Shown here: piece by piece, positions 35,531 to 45,960 of the stretch
Position numbering within the stretch: position 1 is the first letter of the stretch
Layout: the number at the start of each line of letters is the position of its first letter
DNA from: Ariolimax columbianus
Taxonomy: Eukaryota > Mollusca > Gastropoda > Stylommatophora > Arionidae
Assembly: GCA_036924085.1 (NCBI GenBank)
Contig: JAVGWX010000019.1
Span: 12,266,196-12,330,195, forward strand
Length of the DNA: 64,000 nt
Reading direction: 5' to 3'
Notes under the pieces: model-generated
Told to the model about the DNA's origin: nothing
The model's input: the letters and a program-made list of their open reading frames with translations, nothing else
Databases searched by the model: none
Position numbers and translations under genes: made by a program

Positions 35531-35882
35531 TTACTTCTTCTTCTTCTTCTTCGTTCGTTCTCAATCTCCCACTACCAAACCCTTAAAGGGCTTAAGTAGC
35601 AGAATGTAGTTCAGAGAATGGAATGCGTTGTGTTGTAGTTTACAGCTTGGCTGCGATATTTGCACCTTTCGGTCCAACACATCCGACAATTATTTTTTGA
35701 GTACCGGGTTAGCATTCCCTCTTCGATCCCTTCTCCTTAGCGAGTCTGCCCTGCTGCAGCCTGTTATCCAGGATCACCGCGTAGAAGGGTCTTGGCAGTT
35801 ATGGTTCGCTGGCCCTGATGCTAGTCGTCAGCTATGGGTCGCTGACCACTGCAGCTCATGCGTTGCTCAGCATCTTGATCCC
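35531..35882 (-). mobile_element. GAA-tailed SINE-like element
   Basis: Reverse strand starts TGGGATCAAGATGCTGAGCA and ends CGAACGAAGAAGAAGAAGAA. Compared with the 23.65 kb copy it lacks 6 bases near 35690, so the antisense frame (plus, from 35628: CRSLQLGCDICTFRSNTSD, then NYFLSTGLAF) loses two residues yet stays open. No convincing TSD. Confidence 0.88.
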
Positions 35883-36369
35883 AGAAGTAGTATAGCTGTC
35901 TTGATGTCTTGTTTGTTTTGTCTCTCACAATTAATGAGTCGTTCCGTTCCTGTTGATTGGACGTTTGTGGGACCTCGTGTGGCTTATCTATTTGACAAGT
36001 CTTCGGAGCCTTCTGCCAACTGGTCATCTGCTCACGCTAATCAAGTTTTCTTTTCTTTCTTTCAAAATAGGCATTTGCTTGCTTAAATTTCCCTATTAGC
36101 TTCTTACGTGTTGTACAGGACCTTCATTTTCCTTATGCTGCTCATTCGTCTGCCTCTGATTGCAAGCGTATCAATCAAGTTTCTGTTGTCTGTTGTGATG
36201 CTTTATCTTATTTCGTGGCGTTAGAGTATACTTCCTTAGCCTTGACCTAAATCTTTAAGCTAGGAGACCCGTTAATTGTTAAACTGCTATTGTTTCCTTC
36301 ATATAGTTCGACTGACACGCTGCTGTTCTGCTCAGGTCTGCAAGTTTTATTATAATGTTTCCTGTCACA
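35883..36369. other. No recognisable feature
   Basis: Unassigned DNA. The plus frame from the SINE runs on to 36086 by chance. Confidence 0.45.
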
Positions 36370-37035
36370 TGTACGAAGTGTGTTCAAAAAGTATGCACAC
36401 TTTGGATTGGAAAAATGCAATTACTCCCCAGGAGGTTTGAAACCCTAATCCCCTCAGAGTACTCTCACTGGGACTTGACACACTTCTCCCAGTGGTCCTG
36501 CTATTATTAGGGGCATTTCAGGAAAGTCTCTTTAGGGATTTAATACAGTTCGGCTGTCGCGTTCCGTATAATGTCTTCTTGTGACTCAATTCTGGTCTTT
36601 TTCAGCGGAATTTTTAGTTTTATAAACAGTCAAAAAAGCGCAAGGAACATGTCGGGAGAATAGAGAACCTGGCTAATCAAAGAAATGTTCTTTTGCCAAA
36701 GAAAGAATGAATCAGACGAGAAAAATGGGCACGTGGCTTAGTTATCATAATGGGGGCTGTCAAGATCCCATAGTTCACAGGTTCGGTCGTTTGCGTCCAA
36801 CAGAATCAAAAAAGCGACTAATGGCCTCCAGGTAGTACTCTTTGGTAATGCTTTGACATTGTAGGGCGTACTCGTAATGCACAAACCTAGCAGAGTAAAA
36901 TGAAACGGTCTACCTGACTTTGATATTTCGTCATTTCGTGGTGAAGGAGAACCCGACAGGTGCTCATTACACTCAACACTGACTGCCAGCAAATGATGCA
37001 ACCTGTGCGCAGAAACACAATTGTGCATGAGTATC
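36370..37035 (-). mobile_element. Mariner-like transposase C-terminal half (third lineage), degenerate
   Basis: The minus strand reads EISKSGRPFHFTLLG, then in another frame VHYEYALQCQSITKEYYLEA and ISRFFDSVGRKRPNL, DSPHYDN (the catalytic HHDNA-like site, about 36740), VLYSPDMFLALF, and a block KTRIESQEDIIRN-TAELY-IPKETFLKC before the end. This is the order HHEF-PPGQT-N-YY, HHDNA, YSPDLAP-DFFLF and NA-AEL--IPK-F of the mariner superfamily. The end at 36373, CGAAGTGTGTTCAAAAAGTA, resembles a terminal repeat; no opposite TIR is seen, so it is truncated near 37035. Stops and frame changes abound. Confidence 0.7.
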
Positions 37036-37131
37036 ATGTCTCCTATACTTGCCTGCTGAAGGACAGCACCCAGGCTTTATTTGTGTCTACAGAACAAAAT
37101 TAAGGTCGGATTTACATGTATGTGTGTGTTT

Positions 37132-37245
37132 CTGTGTGCATGTGTATGTATGTATGTATGTATGTATGTATGTATGTATGTATGTATGTATGTATGTGTA
37201 TGTATGTATGTATGTATGTATGTATGTATGTATGTATGTATATAC
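37132..37245. repeat. (TATG)n microsatellite
   Basis: About 28 ATGT units with two GTGT interruptions. Y/C/M/V repeat frames are artefacts. Confidence 0.95.
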
Positions 37246-38098
37246 AATCATTATTATTTTGTTCGCTTAGGCGTTTTAGCCCTGTTGCTGCTATCGACCA
37301 TTACCATGTTCAACTACTGAGGATTGTATGTTCGTAGTGTGTTGATCGAAATCCCTACAGACTCCCCAGGTGGAGCCCAGTACTCCTTATCAGTCCGTGT
37401 CTGACTATTTACTCGTGTTCCGCCGCCGTGATCTCTTAATTGTGTCCACCTTCGGGTCAGCGTGACACTTGCTGTGCTGAGATTACCAGGTTGGAAGAGG
37501 TGTATCCTCCGTTAAAAGGGGCCAGGAGATAGGCGGATGTAGACCATGTAGGAAGGCCCTTGAGTAGTTATAACTTGGGCTGAATTATGTGGAGCAGTCA
37601 AGTGGAACGTTCATACCCTATTAGACTGTTTTCTCATGATTCAAGTCCGGAACAGACGGAGCAAGATGTGACATAACAACAGGATAACCTAGCGAAAGCA
37701 CATGAATTCCACAGAATAAAGTCCTTGATATCACCTGATGAAAGAGTTGTGAATTATAATCCGAACAGGAACTAGCAAACTTCACAAAAAGACACAAACA
37801 CCGGAGCGAGTCGAGAACGCAGCCAATCAGACGCGGCCATCTTACTTCATATATATATGTGTGTGTATGTATGTATCTTCTTCATTGTTTTATCTTGGTA
37901 CCATATAAAGCAGAGGGCTACAACTGCACATCTGCCTTTACAAAACCTTAGTCAGGGTGACAATGTGCTCTTATGTAGTGACTTACTGATGCGACTAGTT
38001 CGGCAGAATGTTCCCGCTAGCACCATAAGCATCTCTCGTTGCCTTCTGTAGCAAACTAAAAAGAAAAGAGCGCATCTATTCTTTCCTCCTGGAACACA
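37246..38098. other. No recognisable feature
   Basis: Unassigned DNA. Confidence 0.45.
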
Positions 38099-38099
38099 T

Positions 38100-38572
38100 G
38101 TGAGATGTATGTTATATGTGGGATGTATGTTACATGTGGGATGTATGTTACATGTGGGGTGTATGTTACATGTCGGATGTATGTTACATGTGTGATGTAT
38201 GTTACATGTGGGATGTATGTTACATGTGGGATGTATGTTACATGTGTGATGTATGTTACATGTGTGATGTATGTTACATGTGGGATGTATGTTACATGTG
38301 GGATGTATGTTACATGTGGGATGTATGTTACATGTGGGATGTATGTTACATGTGTGATGTATGTTACATGTGTGATGTATGTTACATGTGGAATGTATGT
38401 TACGTGTGTGATGTATGTTACATGTGGGATGTATGTCACATGTGGGATTTATGTTACATGTGGGATGTATGTTACATGTGGGATGTATGTTACATGTGAG
38501 ATGTATGTTACATGTGTGATGTATGTTACATGTGATATGTATGTTACATGCGTGATGTATGTTTCATGTGAA
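38100..38572. repeat. 18-bp satellite, about 26 copies
   Basis: Units GGGATGTATGTTACATGT with a GTGATG variant. The period of six codons gives open plus frames (repeated MYVTCG, 38105-38578; repeated WDVCYM) and a minus frame (repeated THVTYIP). Each unit includes the palindrome ACATGT. Not a gene. Confidence 0.95.
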
Positions 38573-39240
38573 TCATGATGTTGGTGTACCCCGCTACTCC
38601 TTCTGAGTTGAATGAACACACATTGATTTGAAGCATATTAATTTTGGATAAGGTAGACAAGATCTCTCAAAGCTGTAGTGCAATGCGAGGCTCCTCGGTA
38701 AGTTTCCTACTGTTACAGTGTCAATCCACGCCTCGTTGACCAGACAACCTGCAGTCAAGAGCGCTAACGAGAATATAATGGAGGTCTTGACTCTGATATA
38801 GAAATTACTTTATAGTTGAAAGGCTAGCCGACGCAACATAGTGCCCTACTCCTCCCCCCTTCCCCCTTCTCTGCTTCTATAAAGCATAGAGTCATCAGTG
38901 CTAATGGCTCCTTATAGAAGGCATGCATGCAGTGCCCGACATACCCTTTGTGTGCCCCAAGGCTATAACTATAGTTGAGGTCTTTTCAATGAAAGTATTA
39001 AAACATGCACAATATATAAACGTGTCTAGATGTATTAATAAGATAACAGCTTTAACATTTTTAGTTATAAAAGATATCCTAATTTTTTCATTCGTATTTA
39101 AAATAATTATTATTGTAAAGCTATTGCAAATAAAACAAATTTTTATAATTTAACATTATTTTAACCATTTAAAGTTTTTATAAAAACCAATATAGTAGTG
39201 CCTAAGATTGAGGTCCATACCCTTGCAAGAGCCTAAGCAG
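38573..39240. other. Unassigned, with a short dispersed-repeat copy
   Basis: At 38668-38720 the plus strand reads TGTAGTGCAATGCGAGGCTC, the inverse of the 11.88/24.89 kb repeat. The rest is AT-rich without recognised features. Confidence 0.4.
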
Positions 39241-39281
39241 CAGTTAAGTGGCACGGCTCACAAACCGAAGGTGCAGGGTTC

Positions 39282-39737
39282 TTCTTCTTCTTCTTCTTCT
39301 TCTGCGTACGCAGTCAGACATTAACCATTATTTTTTGGAAAAAAGCGGCGGTCATCCTGAGACTCTCGCCACTACCATAAAGCTTGTCTTGCAGTTCCAC
39401 TGGTGATGGCCACATCTGCTCTCTCTGATCCTCGTATGTCGGGCAGTTCTGCAGCAGATGTTCAGTGGTCATTTTACCAGTACCGCACGGGCATTCGTCG
39501 GTACACCCTATCTTCAATTTGTTGAATAGGTGGTACCTCAGTCTATTGTGGCCAGTGCGAAGTCTGAAGACAACGACCTGCTCTCTTCGGTTCAACTGGT
39601 AATAGGCATCGTTTTTGGTGTAACCAGTATGTTCGGTTTCCCATTTGGACATGTACCTGGCTTTGATAAGCCGTTTTGACTCTTCGTACGTCATACTGGT
39701 ATCTGTTTGTGGTAGCCTTGCACCTTCTTTTGCCAGT
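39282..39737 (-). pseudogene. LINE C-terminal end (Cys-His region) with (GAA)n tail, inserted in a SINE
   Basis: A 126-codon open frame (39694 to 39314) reads MTYEESKRLIKARYMSKWET, VFRLRTGHNRLRYHLF, CTDECPCGTGKMTTEHLLQN-CP and MTAAFFQKIMVNV. The C-P-C-G...T-EH-LL--CP pattern is the C-terminal Cys-His region that follows an RNase H-like domain in many I/Jockey/R1-like LINEs. Only the last part of ORF2 is present, as expected for 5'-truncated insertion by target-primed reverse transcription. The tail is (GAA)n (TTCTTC on plus at 39281-39301) after GCGTACGCAG. A 12-bp TSD surrounds it. The frame is uninterrupted, so the insertion is fairly young. Confidence 0.88.
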
Positions 39738-39790
39738 GGTGCAGGGTTCGATCCCCATCACAGCACCGGCCGTTACCCCGGGGAAGCAAA

Positions 39791-40067
39791 GGCCGTCGTC
39801 CATGATGGCATGATGACGATGATGGCATAATTTATTTTGCTAGCGCTGTTTTTAGTAAGGATTAACTACGCTACTTTTTATCCTCACTTTCTCGTCTTGT
39901 GCTGCCCGACCCCAGTGGCAAGTCAAGGACAAGACGACTAGGGGGCGACTACGAGATGCAGGGGACTCCGCATCAAGCCCCCGGCAAAAAGACGGCGGAG
40001 TCCGGAGACGAATCCACACCACCTGATCACGAGGACGACGGCTTAACCACTTCGCCACGGAATCCCC
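39791..40067 (-). mobile_element. tRNA-derived SINE, family 2, with perfect 16-bp TSD
   Basis: Reverse strand begins GGGGATTCCGTGGCGAAGTG GTTAAGCC, holding an A box (TGGCGAAGTGG). The B box is GTGGATTCGTCTCC (plus 40002-40016). The element is 277 bp and ends in a loose ATG/ATC microsatellite tail (plus about 39800-39826). The TSD ACCCCGGGGAAGCAAA is identical on both sides. Its body is unlike family 1. Confidence 0.85.
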
Positions 40068-40225
40068 ACCCCGGGGAAGCAAACCCTTAGAAAAATGCAA
40101 GAGGAAGCAGACATCTACATAAAATGCATTCTGAAGTCGGATGCACAGGCCGACAGGCGCAAAATAAAATGCACACCGCCTTGGGGATTAGATAAATAAG
40201 GCCCAAAAAAAGGGGAACGCAAGAA

Positions 40226-41520
40226 GGAAATCCCTCTAAACACTTCGATGGAATTCGGACAAATAACTTCAAAACAACATCATTGCCCAGAATGAAGAAC
40301 ACAATAGGGGACACGTTCGCTAAGTCTATTTATCGTCTGCTAAATAAGTCGCATATCCTTTTACAGAACGTAGCTTCTTTCAACCACCACCGTCTGGCTG
40401 TTATAAATTTATTGGAAAAGTGCGGTACGGTAGGTTGCCTTTACTTTCCATACGTGGAGGACCTATAGCACGAGAAAAAAAACAGTGTCTGCCAAACTGG
40501 ACAAGAGTGTGAATCATTGGGATTGTGAAAACCGAGCGAGTTTCATCCCTAGACCGCTCAGCCTGATTGGTCTACTAGGTCACTCTAATATGAACACAAA
40601 TATAATAGCTTTGTGAATGGAAACATTGACACACAAACATGTTCTAGAAATGTTAGTGTAATAGACATAATAACTGTACGTTAATATCAATTTAAATATT
40701 ATCAAAAAAATAATAGTTTGTATCTGAAAAAAATAGGAACTCACCAAGGTCAGATACATTTTTCGCGTTTTTATTCTAAAGTCAACATTTAGATGTATTT
40801 AAGGATAGGGACCGTTGGTTGTCCAAAAAGGGAGCAATTGCTGTTTTGAAGGGTAGAGGTAAACCCTGAAACTATGGATGCAATTTGATTTACCAGAGCA
40901 AAATGCTTTATCACGTGGTCAATTCCTTAGAAACTAGGCACAAAAGGGACACGGATTGGGTATGGAAGAACATGTGTCCAAGTCTTCTTTCTCTATAATT
41001 AGACCAGCAGTTAGGTCCTGTGCTGGCAGATAACTAGATCTTGCAGGTGATATCTGGAGCACCAGAACTTCTGTGAAAATTTGGACTTTGGCTGACCACC
41101 TCTATCCAACACGACTTGACATATACTTGACAGCCCACCTAGCCGAAGAGACCAGACACACTTAATTGTACGATTTTGTATTGTATATAAGAAAAGTGTG
41201 TCTAGACACGAAGTAGATGGGTGAATATTGTTGGCACGAAAAGTTTGTTTAGGCACGAATTCCTGGAATGCTTATTGCAGTTACGGAACGTGTGCCACGA
41301 TACGAAGTCCAGGATTGATAACGGTATGTACGAAAAGTGAGACCAGACACAGATCTGGTAAGAATAAGAGAGACGCAGTGACCCAGCGAGGGATTTCAAT
41401 GTAGTTTCGAATAAGCTTATTATTCCACAGTGGAGTCTGAACATTATTAGAGACAAGACTCCAAATGAGGCCTAACAAAAGTCACAGAGAACCAAGAACA
41501 AAGACATTTGGATTAGTTGG
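40226..41520. other. No recognisable feature
   Basis: Unassigned DNA with random-looking short frames. Confidence 0.45.
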
Positions 41521-41985
41521 GTTGTGTAAAAAAAAACTTATAAGGAATATACCAGTTAGACCAAGGATAAAATCTAGGAAATATATAAAAGGAAATACAT
41601 CAGTGCCACTGATACAAAAACCTGGAATTACTTTACCATTGTGATAAAAGAGTTAGACTAACTTTCATTAATACCTTTTTTGTGCAAGGGATATAATTTC
41701 TCTTATATTCATATTATATTTTCTCATTTAGATTTTAATCAAAAGTAAAGTTGGCTTGTGTAAAAAGACATACAAGGAATATACTAGTTAGACTAAGTAT
41801 AAAATCTAGGAAATATGTAAAAGGAAATACATCAGTGCCACTAATACAAAAACCCGGAATTACCATACCATCGTAACAAAAGAGTTAGACTAACTTCCAT
41901 TAACCTCTTTTTGTGCAAGGGATATAATTTTTCTTATATTCATATAAATTTTCTCACTTTTGTTTTAATCAAACATAAAGCGCAT
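41521..41985. repeat. 233-bp tandem dimer
   Basis: Two head-to-tail copies (about 41521-41753 and 41754-41985) at roughly 90% identity by eye. Shared words include AAATCTAGGAAATAT, GGAAATACATCAGTGCCACT and AAGAGTTAGACTAACTT. The unit is AT-rich and non-coding. It may be an outlier of a longer satellite elsewhere. Confidence 0.9.
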
Positions 41986-42288
41986 TGTTGTATTAAGCAT
42001 TGTGATTCATTCCATTCTCAAATTTGAGAGAGTAGGTATACAATAGAATGTAAAATGAGATAGGTTTAAAAAATATTGAAGATTGATAAATTTATGACAA
42101 TCCCTCCCCAATTCCTTTCCTTCCTAACCTCTGAGATCCAAGAAGTTGTGAAAGTATGCCTTCTAGAAAGTTCCCTGCCAAAAAATAATCACGACGAAGA
42201 GTACCAAAGCATGTGGCCAGCAATCCTACGCAGCTCAGTATAATGGTTTAAAGAATTAAAGAGGATCAGTTCACCTGGAGTAAGTCAA

Positions 42289-42405
42289 ACATATCGATGT
42301 CCTGACCATGTCATAAGAAGAAACAATGAGCGATGGAGATCTAGGACTGATTTGTGGTACCTTGAAGGAAAGACAAGAGCTGGTGAACGACATCCTAACT
42401 GATCA
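42289..42405 (+). pseudogene. Short LINE C-terminal fragment
   Basis: Plus frame reads YRCPDHVIRRNNERWRSRTD then LWYLEGKTRAGERHPN and a stop. GHV-RRNNERW-SR--W---GK-R-GR is a pattern seen after the polymerase in some LINEs; here the GHV is changed to DHV. Short, so tentative. Confidence 0.45.
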
Positions 42406-42525
42406 CAGGACTAGAAACAGCTGTTTGTAGTTTTACATTTTCAATTTATTGTATTATTAAATATTAATTTCCCTTTTTAAAAAGGCACTTGTAGATGATG
42501 ATTTGAAAATAGTGCGTGTGCGTGC

Positions 42526-42640
42526 TGCGTATGTATGTATGTATGTATGTATGTATGTATGTATGTATGTATGTATGTATGTATGTATGTATGTATGTAT
42601 GTGTGTGTATGTGTGTATGGATATATGTATGTGTGTATGC

Positions 42641-42672
<32 letters not shown>

Positions 42673-42681
42673 GTGTGTGTG

Positions 42682-42745
<64 letters not shown>

Positions 42746-42754
42746 CACACACAC

Positions 42755-42787
<33 letters not shown>
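42526..42787. repeat. (TATG)n, (TG)n and (TA)n compound microsatellite with an inverted repeat
   Basis: TATG units run from about 42526 to 42600, then a TA-rich block. From about 42646 to 42786 the left arm (TATATATGTGTGTGTGTATG) is mirrored by its reverse complement (CATACACACACACATATATA), so it can fold into a hairpin. Long Y/I and H/T frames on both strands are artefacts. Confidence 0.93.
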
Positions 42788-42788
<1 letters not shown>

Positions 42789-43301
42789 AGGGCTTGGCAA
42801 AAGCGACCGCCTCCTAGTCTGGGTTGCGTAAAAATGTGTGCTTGACGAGTATAAAAAATATTTTGTAAATAGTTAATTACGTTTTCATTCTCTTCTACAT
42901 AACTCTCGCACGATTATTAATGATGTTGCGGTTCGAAGAGTTTATACATAAGCTAGTTTATGATGATGAATCTAAATGAATATCACTGCCACAATTTAAA
43001 CTTACTAAAGCCATCGGTAAATGATACTACAGGGCTAAAATACCAAAAATTGTCAATGAAACACGCTATTCCCCTGACAGAGGTGCATTTTTTCTTAAAA
43101 AGAGATATAGTATAAACTAATTCTGTGTAAAGAATGCAACATATTTTCGGTTTGTACGCATTTTATTTCCTGCAGAACTAAAGGTGAATTAGTGACTAGT
43201 TTACATTTTTGTTACATAAATTACATGACTGTAATCCGACCATGCTGAATGGGGACATTTTTGACTGACTGGTGCGCCATCCTAAGATTTGTCAAGCCCT
43301 G
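42788..43301. mobile_element. hAT-like MITE (non-autonomous DNA transposon), 514 bp
   Basis: Ends are CAGGGCTTGGCAAA (42788-42801) and TTTGTCAAGCCCTG (43288-43301), inverted repeats with one mismatch. CAGGG-type ends are characteristic of hAT elements. No transposase frame lies inside. An 8-bp TSD is not clear because the left flank is TA repeat. Confidence 0.65.
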
Positions 43302-44334
43302 TCTTTGTATATATAAGAAGACAGAATCAGAACAATTCTTCTTCTTGCCTCACACTTTGTTTCATTTTACTTTGTCCAACAATCACTATCTTGCACAACT
43401 TTCATACGCAACCTGAGGGTGATGCCCTTCAATTGCATTTCCTTTGGGTTGACCTCTGAGAGCTCGCTTACTAGCATAGGTACTTATAGACACACACACG
43501 CATCCAAGCACTGGTTAATAGGTCGTGATATCACCTAAAAAGCTGCAACCTGGGGTGGAATAGGGCGTGTCTCCGCCAGTAGAATACAGAGAGGCAGGAT
43601 ACAGTGGCCAGGATATCTAAACAGATCGATCTGCTACACTGATCAGTCTGCCAATTGGGAAATCAGACAGAGCATGCATGGAAGCATTTGTGTAATCTTG
43701 TAGTTGTTATTTTCGTAGTCATTTATTTTAGATAATAGAGTTGCTAGCCCATGCACAACCCCCTTTAGCGAGAACATTAGCCACGGTCACAAAATTACTT
43801 TTGTTTTCATTTCACGGCCCACCAGTTGAATACCCAGTTATCAAATGAACACAATTCGCAACCGCATCACGTGCTCAACTCCTGACAGCTCATTGGACGA
43901 CCGCAATTCACGTGATCCAACTAACCTGTCAATCACTAAGATGTCCCTAAAATGAACTACGGATAGATATTGACTCTAGGGGATTGACCTCGACACGAGT
44001 CTCAGCGAATGAAACGAATATAATTGACACGAGAACCCTCATCGGACAAAGAAGGACACCTATCATCAATAAAACTGTACATTTTCCATTAATTATGGTC
44101 TTGATTTTCTACAATTTCTCACCTTGCTGTCACAGCGATTGAAGTCTTACATCGTTCTTTTCCGGCTAATGATTATGAAATGTCTCAAATGTGTTGATCA
44201 AATGTAGATCTGAAGGTGTTCTCCAAGTTACTAACTCATATCGTGCTTGTTCTCTGTCCTGACGAAGGTCTGTTGATAGTAGTATATTGGTTTCTGCTTT
44301 TGTCTTAGTGCGATATCTGGCAGTACCTTTTGAT
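43302..44334. other. No recognisable feature
   Basis: Unassigned DNA; short random frames only. Confidence 0.45.
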
Positions 44335-45960
44335 GTTTTCTTACACTTTATTACATTGATATAACATCGTTTAGCTTCTATTACACTGATGTCACGTTGT
44401 TTACTCTCTATTACACTGATATCCTCATGTTTTTACACTTTTGCATTGATATTATGCTTCTCCACTGACATCACCATGTTTTTTATACTATATAATACTG
44501 ATATCATCATGTTTTCTCACTTTATTTCACTGATATCATCATGTTTTTATAATCTATTACACTGACATCACCATATTTTTGTATACTCTATTCTGTTGGT
44601 ATCACCATATTTTTACACTCTATTACACTGACAATACCATGTTTTTACACTGTATTACACTGACATCACCATGTTTTTTCCACTCTATTACACTGACATC
44701 ATCATGTTTTTACATTATTACACTGACATCACCATGTTTGTTTATACTTTATTACACTGCATCACCAGGTTTTTTACACTCTATTACACTGACATCCCCA
44801 TGTTTAACATTATATTACACTGACATCATCATGTTTTTACACTCTATTCCATTGACATCACCATGTTTTTACACTCTATTACACTGACATCGTCATGTTT
44901 TTATACTCTATTATAATGACATCACTATGTTTGTTTATACTCCATTACACTGAAATCATCATGTATTTACACGCTATTACACTGACATCATCATGTTTTC
45001 TCACTTTATTCCACTGATATCATCTTTTCTACACTTTATTCCACTGATATCATCATGTTTTTATACTCTATTACACTGACATCACCATAATTGTGTATAT
45101 TCTATTCCTCTTGAATCACTATTTTTACACTCTATTACACTGACATCACCATGTTTTTACATTATTACACTGACATCACCATGTTTGTTTATACTTTATT
45201 ACACTGCATCACCAGGTTTTTTACACTCTATTACACTGACATCCCCATGTTTAACATTATATTACACTGACATCATCATGTTTTTACACTCTATTCCATT
45301 GACATCACCATGTTTTTACACTCTATTACACTGACATCGTCATGTTTTTATACTCTATTATACTGACATCACTATGTTTGTTTATACTCCATTACACTGA
45401 CATCATCATGTTTTTATACTCTATTACACTGACATCATCACGTGTTTACACTCTATTACACTGACATCATCATGTTTGTTATACTCTATTATAATGACAT
45501 CACTATGTTTGTTTATACTCCATTACACTGAAATCATCATGTATTTACACGCTATTACACTGACATCATCATGTTTTCTCACTTTATTCCACTGATATCA
45601 TCTTTTCTACACTTTATTCCACTGATATCATCATGTTTTTATACTCTATTACACTGACATCACCATAATTGTGTATACTCTATTCCGCTTGTATCACCAT
45701 TTTTTACACTCTATTACACTGACATCACCATGTTTTTACACGCTATTACACTGACATCATCATGTTTATTTATACTCTATTACACTGATATCACCATGTT
45801 CTTACACTCTATTACACTGATATCACCATGTTCCTACACTCTATTACACTGATATCACCATGTTCGTACACTCTATTACACTGATATATCATGTTTTAAC
45901 CAAAATTGCAATGATATCACCATATTTTTCACATTCCATTGATATCATCATATTTATCAC
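44335..45960. repeat. ~32-bp satellite, about 50 copies, with segmental duplications
   Basis: Units like TTTACACTCTATTACACTGA plus CATCACCATGT, of 30-34 bases. A block near 44734-44960 recurs at 45181-45410 (offset 447), and a block from 44911 recurs from 45489 (offset 578), so larger pieces were duplicated within the array. The open frame at 44579-44887 is a repeat translation. Edges decay gradually. Confidence 0.93.

Larger units (their letters stand above)
39241..40225 (+). mobile_element. tRNA-SINE family 1 split by two insertions
   Basis: The host SINE is in three pieces: 39241-39281 (GTTAAGTGGCACGGCTCACA to GTGCAGGGTTC), 39750-39790 (GATCCCCATCACAGCACCGG to GGGGAAGCAAA) and 40084-40225 (CCCTTAGAAAAATGC to AATAAGGCCC and an A-rich end). 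The first gap holds a LINE 3' fragment flanked by GGTGCAGGGTTC (39270-39281 and 39738-39749). The second holds another SINE flanked by ACCCCGGGGAAGCAAA (39775-39790 and 40068-40083). Joined in order, the pieces match the intact copy at 15181. The 5' tip (GGGGACGGCGTGGTCTAGTG) is missing or diverged. Confidence 0.88.

Noticed and set aside
38056..38578. Open frames on both strands of 127-157 codons
   Set aside because: Produced by the 18-bp satellite; open on both strands simultaneously, as expected for a repeat and not a gene.
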